Source: Saprospiraceae bacterium UBA7687 (lineage in GTDB: Bacteria; Bacteroidota; Bacteroidia; Chitinophagales; Saprospiraceae). From it: a DNA stretch of 26,829 nt. Below the pieces are notes generated by a model. It searched no databases. It was given only the letters and a program-made list of their open reading frames with translations, and had not been told where the DNA came from. Made by a program: the position numbers and the translations under genes. Positions 1-9,300 of this stretch are shown here, one piece after another; positions within the stretch are counted from its first letter, which is position 1; each line of letters opens with the position of its first letter. The stretch lies in the NCBI GenBank assembly GCA_002482845.1, contig DLGT01000066.1, positions 26,545-53,373 of the forward strand, given 5' to 3'.

Positions 1-1
1 G

Positions 2-1600
2 CCATTACAATTGTCCCTATTGTCTACTCCTACTACTTGTGACGATCTCATAAATGGTGTGCTCAATCTTACCGTCACAGGAGGGACTGTGCCATATAGT
101 TATACATGGTCATCTACGGATCATCAAAGCTTTTCAGCTTCAACGCAGCATCTTGCCAATCTAGATGATGGAGATTATACAGTGGTTGTAACGGATCAAA
201 ACGGATGTACATCAAGCGGCACGACAAGTGTTTCTTTACCAGAATCAATAGTACTTTCTTTTGATAAAACGGACTTAAATTGTTATAAATCTTCAAATGG
301 TTTTATAGATCTGACGGTAACAGGTGGAAATCCTTCTTATACTTATCTATGGTCAAATGGAAGTACTGATGAAGACTTAGCATACATACAAGCGGGTAAC
401 TATAGTGTGACTGTGATCGATGGGAACGGATGTCAAAGATCTTCTTCTATTACCGTAAATGAACCAGCAGATATCTCTCCCAATGCAACTGTAGGACATT
501 TGACATGTTCGGAAGGTGCTGGTGGGAGCATTGATTTGACAATTTCAGGTGGTACTGCACCATACCAATACCAATGGTCAAATGGTGCAACAACACAAGA
601 TATCACTGATTTATTTTCTGGCAATCATAGTGTGACCATAACAGATGCTAATTCTTGTTATCGAATATCAGCTTACAATGTAGAATCAGGCGTTCCATTT
701 ATTACCAATGAGTTTGTGACCAATGTGTCATGTAGTGGTGGTTCAGACGGTGCAATCGACTTTACAGTCAAAGGAGGTGCAGAACCATATACTTTTATGT
801 GGTCAAATGGTGCTACTACAGAGGATATTAACAATCTATCAGAAGGAGCTTATCAAGTGACTTTTACAGATGCAAATTTGTGTAGTTCGTCTTCATTGAT
901 CATCGTAGGACAGCCAAATCAAATGACACTTTTAGCTCAGAGTTCAGATCAATCTTGTGCGCAATCAGTTGATGGTAGCATTACACTAGATGTTTATGGT
1001 GGTATAGAACCTTACAAATATGAATGGTCAAATGGTTTTTCTACTCAACACCTTCAGAATATCAATCAGGGAAGCTATCAAGTAACTGTGACAGATTATC
1101 ATGGATGTACTTCAGTGGCATCAGCCTCTGTTTTTAATCCTGAAAAAATCACCATAGGTGGATCAGTGACGCCCAATTGTCCAAATATGTCTAATGGTAG
1201 TATTCAGATTACCATGTCGGGCGGATCTCCTCCATATCAATATCAATGGGTAGATAGTGGCGTAAATGCTTCTACAAGATCCAATCTTTCTGGTGGCTTG
1301 TACTATTTGACTGTGTCAGATGTCAATGGATGTTCGGCAACTTCTTCGTTTAATGTCGTACCAGTAAGTGTGACATTATTTGGCGTAAATCCTACTTGTA
1401 GTAAAAATGATGGAGACGTTTTGGTGCCAAATTCGGATGGTGAAATATATACCATTGTTAATGGTGGGACAAAACCATATACCTATCTTTGGTCTAATGG
1501 ATCTACTGATGAAAACGTCAAAGGCCTTTCCAATGGATATTATACAGTAACGGTTTCAGCTTCCAATTGTGTCGCCAGCGAATACAAAGTTTTGGCAGGT
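2..1600 (+). repeat. Array of seven SprB repeat units in gene 1
   Basis: Seven units of about 75 codons, each with an early Cys, a GGxxPYxYxW core and a late GC or equivalent. All seven keep both cysteines. The last unit has a lengthened loop between its first Cys and the DGE strand. The last three units match the last three of the array in gene 3, for example PNCP...NGSI in the penultimate unit and TDYxGC in the one before. The array may continue upstream of the window. At DNA level the units are well diverged, so this is an old protein repeat rather than a recent tandem duplication. Confidence 0.93.
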
Positions 1601-4600
1601 GGTTCATGTACACCACCAGAAGCAAATGATGATTACTTGGTGACTGAAATTAATGTACCACTAGAAGGTAATGTGGGATTGAATGATTATGATCCAGATT
1701 TTGAATATCCGCTTACGATTTTACCTTTGGGATATATTGAACCAGAAATTGGCATCATAGAATGGGATAGTACATACGACGGTAGTTTTAAATATACGCC
1801 ATATCCAGGATTTTATGGAACTTTTGTGGTGCCCTACCAAACATGTGATACTTTGGCATTATGTGATGAAGCAAATCTCCATATAACCGTGTCAAGACCT
1901 ATTTTAGGTGCAGCCAAAAACATTTCTTCTCTCCCGATGAATAATGGTGACCAAACGTATAATTTTTCTTATACTGTTTTGGTCGAAAATATGAGTTATC
2001 TTGATTTAGGGGAGATACAAATTGCGGATGATTTGGCCACTACGTTTGATGGTTCTTTAGGATTCGAAGTTTTAGGCGTATCGAGTAATGATTTTACCGT
2101 AAACCCAAATTTTGATGGTGACAGTGAATTAAATTTATTGATAGGCACTGATGTTTTACCTCCTTTAGCTGTTGGTGAGATTACTATTTACATCAAACTA
2201 AATCCAGGAACCAAACTTGGTACTTACATGAACAGTGCCATCGTTTCTTGTCAATCCAATGGGGGTTTGACATACATAGATACTTCTCAAGATGGATTTG
2301 ACCCTGATCCTGATAATGATGGCAATCCTACCAATAATAATCAGCCAACACCTTTACTTCTTTGTCCAGTAATAAGTTTAGTAGGTGACGATGTGATTTG
2401 TGCGGGCACAATTACTACTTTGTCTCAGGTGCCAGCTGGTACTTGGGTGAGTAGCAATCCTTCTGTTGCTCAGGTCAATAATTCAGGTGTAATTGTGGGG
2501 ATTTCTGCAGGTACAGCAACCTTCACATTTATAGAAGCAACTTCAGGTTGTGTCACCAATCCTACCGAACCAGTAGAAGTCATTGCTAAACCTATTGTAG
2601 GATTGGCAGGAGATTCTATTGTTTGTTCAGGATATACGACAGCACTATTTCCTACTGCAGGAGGCTCATGGAGTTCAAGTAATTCCAATATTGCCACAGT
2701 CACAAATAATGGTATCGTTACCGGAAAAGCAGCTGGTAGAGCAAGTTTCTATTTCACAGATTTCCAAACAGGATGTTTGTCCAATGCTACCCTCGATGTC
2801 ATCATAAAAGCAAATCCTATCCCAACATTCATCGGTGAATCCACCATTTGTGAAGGCACTACTACCCAAGTTACACCTAAGACAAATGGTACTTGGTCAA
2901 GCCAAAATTCTATAGTCGCAACAGTTACTAATGGAGGTCTTGTCACTGGGATTTCTAATGGACTGACCCAATTGAGTTTTACCACAAGTGAAGGATGTGT
3001 TTCCACGGCTTCACTGCCAGTTTTGGTTCAAGGAGGGACACCTGTAAGTTTATGTGGACCTGCGTCTATATGCGTAGGTAGTAATTCTGGGCTAAAGCCA
3101 GAAACAGGTGGCACGTGGACTAGCGATGATCCAGATGTCGCTCTTGTTACATCAAATGGAGTAGTTATTGGCATATCAGCTGGAATAGCAAGTTTTAGAT
3201 TTGTTGATTCCATTACAGGTTGTGTTTCAGTTTTTAACAATGGAATTCAAGTATATGCAAAACCTGAGGTACAAATGCCTTCTGAATCACATGTTTGTAT
3301 TGGTCAAAACATTCAATTATCGCCTACATTTGGTGGAACATGGTTGAGTGCAGATCCTACTATAGCTACTGTAAATCAGTCTGGTATGGTCACGGGTGTC
3401 AGTGCAGGAGCCACTACTTTTACTTTTTTGGAGTCTGCTTTTGGGTGCGTTTCTGATCCGACCAGTAGCATAGTTGTAATGCCAAAGCCACTTGTAGGAA
3501 TTACTGGAGATTCAGAAATTTGCCCAGCTACTTTTACAACATTGTTTTCTTCTGAAGTAGGTACATGGACGAGCTCAGCGCCATCTATTGCCACTGTGAA
3601 TAATAATGGTGAAGTGACAGGTATAAGCCAAGGGATTGTGAGGTTTTTATTTACTTCATCCAATACAGGTTGTACATCTGATTTTACAGAAAATATCATA
3701 GTAAACCCTAAACCTAATATAGCAATTACAGGAACAACCTCTGTTTGTCAAGCGGCTACCACCACATTGTATCCAAATTTTGGCGGCACGTGGTCAAGTA
3801 GTCACCCATCCATTGCATCTATCACAAATCAAGGTGTGGTTACTGGTATCACAAGTGGTCAGGCAACTTTTGTATTTGTTGATTCTATTACGGGCTGTCC
3901 ATCCAATCCTTCAGCTTTAGTGACCATACAAGCTGCGCCATCGATCGCCATTACAGGACCAGATGCTATATGCGCTGGATCTGTGACTAATTTGATTCCT
4001 GCTACAGGTGGCGTTTGGAATAGTACTGATACTCGAGTAGCCATTATTACCAATACGGGATTGGCTACAGGATTGGCAGCTGGTCAGGCAAGTTTTATAT
4101 TTACTTCCGCAAGTACAGGTTGTTCATCGTTAACATCTTCAGGCTTAGTCACTGTCAATAATTGTATTAAGCCTGATTTTAACGCTACTTTTGTCAATGT
4201 GTCTGTCTCAGGCAATGTCCAAACAAATGACGAAGTACCTTCTAATGTCGTATATGGTCAGCAACCAGTTATCGTTGCAAAACCTGATGATAGTACACCA
4301 CATCTTGTCATGCAAAATGATGGAAGTTATACGTTCATAACAGATGCTGTAGGTACATATATTTATAATGTTGCTGTGTGTATTCCACCAGTAAATATTG
4401 CTTGTCCAACATCTATATTACAAATTCATGTGACTGATCTTACCAAAATAGGTAAGGTGCCAATTGCAAATATGGACTTAGCAACTACATTTACAAATCA
4501 GAATCCTTATTTATCAGGATATCCTGTGACGATTCCTTCATTATTGAATGATGCTTGCGTGTTTGGAGTCGCTTGTACGTTAGATCCACAGAGTGTTTCC

Positions 4601-5983
4601 ATATTGAGTTTACCCGAGAATGGTTCTGCTACGCTTCATCAAAATGGAGATATTACTTATACACCTTATGCTGGTTTTTCAGGGATTGACAAAATACAAT
4701 ATCGAGTTTGCGTAGAAGGTGAACCTGATAATTGTGCTCTTGCTTGGCAATATATTGAAGTTTTAAATAGTGCTGCTTTTAGCGTCAATGCTACAGATGC
4801 CAATGATGATTTTTATATCACTAAACAGGAAACACCAGTAATTGGAAATGTAGCTATAAATGATTTTGATTATGAAAATAATATACAAGCTGTAACTATT
4901 CAGGGTAGTGAATTAAATCCTGTTGATATTTTTGGAGGTAGTTATTACTTGGATGCAAATGGTGATTTTACATTTACACCTGATGATGGATTTTTTGGAA
5001 TGACTTCTTTTGTATACACCATTTGTGATGATAATGTAGTTATGGCTTGTCGCCAAGCTACTGTATATATTTATGTTCTTAATGATGTTACATTGCAACT
5101 AAGGGTATATTTGGAAGGGTCGTTGCATAACAATGGAAACATCAAAACAGCATCGGGTAGACCATTGATGAAAGACCAATTAAGACAAAATGGGTTTACC
5201 GGTCAATGCTATATACCTAGTCAAGATCCGTATAAGTTTCAGACACTGAATTTTGATCTTAGAAATAAGTATCCACAAGTAAATAACCAGATGGCTAATA
5301 GGTTTTCTAATATCCCAAATTATGCAGAAGTCATGGGCGTTACAGGTGAAAATGCAATAGTAGATTGGGTTTTTGTGGAATTAAGATCTAAGACAGATAG
5401 TACAGAAATTATAGCCACACGATCAGGATTAGTTCAGCGAGATGGAGATGTAGTAGATTTAGACGGCGTTAGTCATCTACGCATTCCTGGCGTAGCAGCA
5501 GATAGTTTTTTTGTAGCAATTCGGCATAGAAATCATCTAGGTGCAATGTCTGAAAAAGTCTTTAGTGGTGATTTGATAGATTTTACAAGTTTAGATCAAC
5601 CAATTTTTAATTTTGGTAGTAGACTTAATAATGGATACAATTATACAGGCTTGTCTATGAATGAACTTATTGCACCAGGATATCGAGCATTGTGGGGAGG
5701 CGATTTTGATGGTGATGGCAAGCTCAAATTTGTCAATCCAGGTGATGATCAGAATGTTTTATTTTTTGAAGTTTTTGCCTATCCTGAAAATCTAGTTAAT
5801 ACATCCAATTACAACTTTGCATACGGGTATTTACAAGGTGATTACAATATGGATGGCAAGTCAAAATACGACAATCCAAATGACGATAAGAATTACTTAT
5901 TCAGCCAGATATTATTATACCCACTGAATACAGGCTTACTTGCAAATTTTAATTTTTTCCTTCAGCAGATTCCTAAAAGGTAG
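2..5983 (+). CDS. Giant SprB/Big_2 repeat surface protein, 5'-truncated by window edge
   Basis: The frame is open from base 2. The first possible start is a TTG at 11, but the residues before it already belong to an SprB repeat, so the true start lies upstream. Domains (numbering from the TTG as residue 1): seven SprB repeats at 1-530 (core like PYxYxWSNGxTTxD, ending VTVTDxNGC); a tandem-95/cadherin-like domain at about 534-630; a DUF11-like domain at about 631-777 ending in the Asp-rich DPDPDNDGNPTNNN; eight Big_2-like Ig repeats at about 786-1384, each with an ICxG and a TGCxS cysteine; three cadherin-like domains at about 1385-1693; and a C-terminal domain at about 1694-1990 containing VDWVFVELR and QRDGDVVDLDGV, followed by two Asp-rich loops (GDFDGDGK, GDYNMDGK). 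No T9SS type A motif is seen at the end. It is probably an exported adhesin or fibre protein (inferred from the families). It is paralogous to the gene at 9882-23195, with fewer repeats. Confidence 0.96.
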   Translation, partial: PLQLSLLSTPTTCDDLINGVLNLTVTGGTVPYSYTWSSTDHQSFSASTQHLANLDDGDYTVVVTDQNGCTSSGTTSVSLPESIVLSFDKTDLNCYKSSNGFIDLTVTGGNPSYTYLWSNGSTDEDLAYIQAGNYSVTVIDGNGCQRSSSITVNEPADISPNATVGHLTCSEGAGGSIDLTISGGTAPYQYQWSNGATTQDITDLFSGNHSVTITDANSCYRISAYNVESGVPFITNEFVTNVSCSGGSDGAIDFTVKGGAEPYTFMWSNGATTEDINNLSEGAYQVTFTDANLCSSSSLIIVGQPNQMTLLAQSSDQSCAQSVDGSITLDVYGGIEPYKYEWSNGFSTQHLQNINQGSYQVTVTDYHGCTSVASASVFNPEKITIGGSVTPNCPNMSNGSIQITMSGGSPPYQYQWVDSGVNASTRSNLSGGLYYLTVSDVNGCSATSSFNVVPVSVTLFGVNPTCSKNDGDVLVPNSDGEIYTIVNGGTKPYTYLWSNGSTDENVKGLSNGYYTVTVSASNCVASEYKVLAGGSCTPPEANDDYLVTEINVPLEGNVGLNDYDPDFEYPLTILPLGYIEPEIGIIEWDSTYDGSFKYTPYPGFYGTFVVPYQTCDTLALCDEANLHITVSRPILGAAKNISSLPMNNGDQTYNFSYTVLVENMSYLDLGEIQIADDLATTFDGSLGFEVLGVSSNDFTVNPNFDGDSELNLLIGTDVLPPLAVGEITIYIKLNPGTKLGTYMNSAIVSCQSNGGLTYIDTSQDGFDPDPDNDGNPTNNNQPTPLLLCPVISLVGDDVICAGTITTLSQVPAGTWVSSNPSVAQVNNSGVIVGISAGTATFTFIEATSGCVTNPTEPVEVIAKPIVGLAGDSIVCSGYTTALFPTAGGSWSSSNSNIATVTNNGIVTGKAAGRASFYFTDFQTGCLSNATLDVIIKANPIPTFIGESTICEGTTTQVTPKTNGTWSSQNSIVATVTNGGLVTGISNGLTQLSFTTSEGCVSTASLPVLVQGGTPVSLCGPASICVGSNSGLKPETGGTWTSDDPDVALVTSNGVVIGISAGIASFRFVDSITGCVSVFNNGIQVYAKPEVQMPSESHVCIGQNIQLSPTFGGTWLSADPTIATVNQSGMVTGVSAGATTFTFLESAFGCVSDPTSSIVVMPKPLVGITGDSEICPATFTTLFSSEVGTWTSSAPSIATVNNNGEVTGISQGIVRFLFTSSNTGCTSDFTENIIVNPKPNIAITGTTSVCQAATTTLYPNFGGTWSSSHPSIASITNQGVVTGITSGQATFVFVDSITGCPSNPSALVTIQAAPSIAITGPDAICAGSVTNLIPATGGVWNSTDTRVAIITNTGLATGLAAGQASFIFTSASTGCSSLTSSGLVTVNNCIKPDFNATFVNVSVSGNVQTNDEVPSNVVYGQQPVIVAKPDDSTPHLVMQNDGSYTFITDAVGTYIYNVAVCIPPVNIACPTSILQIHVTDLTKIGKVPIANMDLATTFTNQNPYLSGYPVTIPSLLNDACVFGVACTLDPQSVSILSLPENGSATLHQNGDITYTPYAGFSGIDKIQYRVCVEGEPDNCALAWQYIEVLNSAAFSVNATDANDDFYITKQETPVIGNVAINDFDYENNIQAVTIQGSELNPVDIFGGSYYLDANGDFTFTPDDGFFGMTSFVYTICDDNVVMACRQATVYIYVLNDVTLQLRVYLEGSLHNNGNIKTASGRPLMKDQLRQNGFTGQCYIPSQDPYKFQTLNFDLRNKYPQVNNQMANRFSNIPNYAEVMGVTGENAIVDWVFVELRSKTDSTEIIATRSGLVQRDGDVVDLDGVSHLRIPGVAADSFFVAIRHRNHLGAMSEKVFSGDLIDFTSLDQPIFNFGSRLNNGYNYTGLSMNELIAPGYRALWGGDFDGDGKLKFVNPGDDQNVLFFEVFAYPENLVNTSNYNFAYGYLQGDYNMDGKSKYDNPNDDKNYLFSQILLYPLNTGLLANFNFFLQQIPKR
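2367..4160 (+). repeat. Array of eight Big_2-like Ig repeats in gene 1
   Basis: Eight units of about 225 bp (75 aa). Each has an opening ICxG-type cysteine, a GGTWxSSxPSIATV core, a GVVTGISxGxATFTF strand and a closing TGCxS cysteine. Both cysteines are present in all units, which fits one disulfide per domain. Unit 4 carries an extra cysteine (SLCGPASICVG) and an NSGL motif shared with unit 6 of the array in gene 3. These bacterial Ig-like domains usually act as stalks. Confidence 0.92.
4165..5983 (+). repeat. C-terminal cassette, copy 1 (paralogue of 21372-23195)
   Basis: About 606 codons that match the last roughly 609 codons of gene 3 over their full length: three cadherin-like/tandem-95 domains, then the RVYLEG...VDWVFVELR domain, then two Asp-rich loop repeats. 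Each loop repeat has the pattern GDxxxDGKxKxxNPxDDxNxLF. The two cassettes are direct repeats about 17 kb apart with visible nucleotide similarity in their last 300 bp. Confidence 0.9.
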
Positions 5984-6150
5984 AGTAGGGTGAAATCAAA
6001 CATTTTTGCATTTTTTTTAGTGGACTTAGTGAATTACTTTAGTTTTTCTTAGTGTTAAAATATACTAATTAGTGGACTCATTTTACGATACACAATCACC
6101 ACTATAAAAATATTTTTACTTAAATATATATTAAATATAATTATAATATG

Positions 6151-6158
6151 TATTTTTG
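6151..6158 (+). promoter_or_regulatory. Possible Bacteroidota -7 element (TATTTTTG) upstream of gene 2
   Basis: TATTTTTG matches the Bacteroidota consensus TAnnTTTG exactly. There is no TTG/TTTG at the expected 19-21 bp upstream, and the surroundings are nearly pure A/T, so a chance match is possible. If used, the transcript of gene 2 would have a leader of about 200 nt. Confidence 0.35.
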
Positions 6159-6348
6159 CCCCAAACCAATTTGTTAACAGATAATCCCTATTTTAAAGAT
6201 GGTGTTATTTTATTATAAATTTTTAATATTTTGATAGTGGTACAGTTCCTTTTTAGTGTCCTATCAATACAAGATTTTATAATTTTTAAAACAATAATTA
6301 CCAAAAACAAAAAGTCAGCTTAATGTAATTTAAGAATTTATTTAAGAA

Positions 6349-6363
6349 CCCAAAAAATCGATA
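6349..6363 (+). promoter_or_regulatory. A-rich translation leader of gene 2
   Basis: CCCAAAAAA at 6349-6357 lies 6 nt before the ATG at 6364. The same CCCAAAAA occurs at 23381-23388, 8 nt before the ATG at 23397. Neither start has a Shine-Dalgarno sequence. Bacteroidota are known to rely on A-rich leaders, so this supports both start choices. Confidence 0.5.
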
Positions 6364-9300
6364 ATGTTTTCCTATAAAACAAGGTGCAGTGTTAAGATAG
6401 GAGTTATTCAAATTATCAGTTTTCTTTCCCGACCAAACCTTAAAAACGTACTTTTTTTAGTTATGTTTTTTATGTTTTTCTCGGGTACGACGCCTAATTT
6501 GTTTTCTCAATGTACGCCTCCATTACCTAATGCGGCGTGTACTCCCCCGACTTCATGGGATGTGAATGTCGTGGCTAACGGTAATGTGGATTGGCAAGCA
6601 CTCACGGGTGTCATTGCTGATAATATAAATGTAAAGATCCGTATCACCGGCTCCGGTACAGTCACGGTCAATAATAAAAATGTCCTTCTAAAATCATCAG
6701 GTGCTGTCTTATTCATTGATGGTCCCACCTTAGTTATCAATAATGGCTGTCTAGTATTGACTGTGCCAGGATCAAAATACATACAAATCGGTGGAACGTT
6801 ACAGTGTGCTGGTCACGTAGAGCAAGTATCCAATTCTGTATTCTGCATGACGGGCGTAACCATAGAAATAGGTCAAGAAAAAGCTGGAAGAAAATATGCG
6901 CTTGGCTCTACAACTACAAGTGCTGCGTTCTTAAATGATGGAGGTTATAGATATTTAGATAATAATTGTCTTAACATCACTAGTAGTTTTCTGCTTTATG
7001 CAACTGGTTCTGGTACGGGTATCAATGGTGTAGACGTCATCAAAGATTGTTTTTTTGAAATTGGCGATCGAGGTAGTAATCATGCATTGACAACTAATAT
7101 AGGCGTAGCTGATGCGGAAGATATAGGAGATTGGGATAGTAAAAATACACAAAGCATTTATAATTCTACCATCATCATCGCAAATGGTCATTTCCTAAAA
7201 ACAAATAGGACGAGTACATACTGCGATACGAAAGTTAAAATCAATAAAAATGGCAATTTTCACATTAATTCTGGTACCGTTTTAGGATCGGGTTTATGTT
7301 TAGCTATTGATAATGATTTTGGCAATTGTGGTACTTGGAATTTTACAGGTATTACTTGGTATTCTGCTAGAAAGAATGGAAGTAATACACCGGGCGCTGG
7401 GTCTGAATCTACCTTGCAGACTGTTTTAAATAATTGTTTTTCTGATAGTTGTACACCTGCACCAGTAGATAATGGCGGCGACACAGGTGGCAATAATGAA
7501 GTTGTATGTACCGATGAAATTAAAGTGTCATTCTCTTCTGGTTCATATATCATAAATATGGGTATTACCCCACAAACAGATAAAAATGCATTAAAGCCAT
7601 ATGGATTGATCTATGATTTGATCAAAAACCATAACGTGAAAGTCATATGGGTCATCAATCCTACCAAAGCAAAAGATGGTGTAGATTTTAGATACAATGG
7701 AATCGATTATAAAGGTGGTCCTTTTGTTATTCCGGCAGAATATCGCACACCAGCTGTGAATGCCAGAATTACTTCGTGGCAAACAGCAGGCGTAGTAGGT
7801 GTTACTACCATTTCTGCATTGACTTTATGTAGTGATTTTGTCCACAGAGAATTAAAAAATGTCCCTAGATGGACGCTAGATAAAAGAAATGGAAAATTAG
7901 CGGTTGAATACTTTTTGAATGCTGGAATTCCCGCAACAGCTTTTGGGGGCTTAGATGGTGCAGGTTGGAAAGACCCTTCGGAACTTGATTGTTGCGATGA
8001 TCTATTTGTACTGCCACATGCAGAGCCAAGCTGGGCAGTCCACCAAAGATTATACACTTGGAATCTTGAGTGTAAAGGTGGTATCTGGGATGGTTGCACA
8101 TCAGGAAGTGCCCTAGAAAACATGGTTAATCCAGCCAATAGAAACCAACAAACAAATTTTCTCACTGTAAAAGATCCAAGTTTCACAGGTTCAAGTGGTA
8201 TTTATGCCAATAGCAATTCACTGATGCTGTGGAGTACGCATAATGATGGTTCGCCACCATATACACATAGACTTCCTGCTGATCCCGTAGCACAATATAT
8301 ATCTACAACGGACGGAGCGCATACCAATGGGGCGGAACAAATTTATATTCCAAGACAATCTTCTGGTACAACAGCTAGATGGAATCCGACGACAAAAATA
8401 ATAGTTTATGATCCTTCACATAACAATGTACCATCTTTAAATCCTGACCTTCGAAATGCTGCTGCACCGATGGTGTACGGTAGAGGTTTTGGTGATGACA
8501 ATCGTGGTTTTGTAATGCACTCGGCAGGTCACTCGTATGATAAGTGTCAAACAAGTCCAGCACACGTAGCTGCACAAAGAGCATTTTTTAATTTTAGTTG
8601 GTTGGTAGCTAATGACAAAGCTGAATCCATCAATGTAAATAGTCTTCCAGATATTGCCAATTCAGGAATACCTGAAAGAGTAGATTTTTCACTGCCAAAT
8701 GGACAAGATTTATCTGGTTTTACCATTGTATGGTCTTCTAATTGTGGCGGTACTTTTAGCCCATCTGCCAATCATCCTAATCCAGACTTTATACCACCCA
8801 ATACTAGTGATCCTACACCTTGTGTCTTAACTGTATCTATTACAGATGCATGCGGTAGGACGACGACAGACTCTAGGAGGGTAGAGATTTTATGTGATTA
8901 TGGCGTTCGTCCTGAAGTGGTACATCCATCATGTGCAGGTAGTACAGATGGAAGTATCCAGTTAAATGTGACGGGTTCGAGTGTATATGGGTCTAATGAT
9001 TGGACATGGACTCGTGCGACACCGCCAGGTTCTGGATCGGGTAGTGCATCTAGTATTTCTAATTTGCCAGCAGGCACCTATGTGGTCACTGTTACTTCAT
9101 TTACAGGTTGTTCTGGTAGTTTTACAGTTTTATTGGAAGAACCAAATGCAATTGATGTAACAGCTACTGCTACTGATTTTAGTTGTTTCGGTGGTACTGG
9201 TTCTGTAACGCTTAATGTAACAGGTGGCGTACAAGGTTATAGTTACTTATGGTCAGATGGTCCCACCACAGCATTTAGAACTGGTATTTCTGCAGGGAAT

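Larger units (their letters stand above)
5984..6363 (+). other. AT-rich intergenic region between genes 1 and 2
   Basis: No credible ORF is present. It holds a 12-bp direct repeat with one mismatch (TTAGTGGACTTA at 6017-6028 and TTAGTGGACTCA at 6069-6080), a 10-bp perfect palindrome ACTAATTAGT at 6064-6073 that overlaps the second copy, and a possible -7 element at 6151-6158. TAGTG recurs six times in the region. No convincing GC hairpin with a U-tract was found after the stop of gene 1. Confidence 0.6.

Noticed and set aside
11..13. TTG at 11 as the start of gene 1
   Set aside because: The frame is open to the left edge and the residues before it fit an SprB repeat; there is no signal peptide. 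The gene is truncated by the window.
6011..6018. T8 homopolymer as a phase-variation tract
   Set aside because: It is outside any coding region and promoter spacer that can be recognised; long T runs are common in this AT-rich gap.
6146..6153. ATATGTAT shared by the two intergenic regions
   Set aside because: Eight A/T-rich bases in two AT-rich gaps are likely to match by chance.
6490..6516. Lipoprotein signal at FSQC in gene 2
   Set aside because: Gln at -1 does not fit a lipobox, and FSQ| is a common signal peptidase I end in Bacteroidota.
6364..9000. Overlapping minus-strand ORFs, the longest about 159 codons at 7707-8186
   Set aside because: They lie antisense to a gene with clear domain structure, have no recognisable motifs, and are expected shadows of Thr/Ser/Gly-rich codons. 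The same applies to the minus-strand ORFs opposite the Big_2 arrays.
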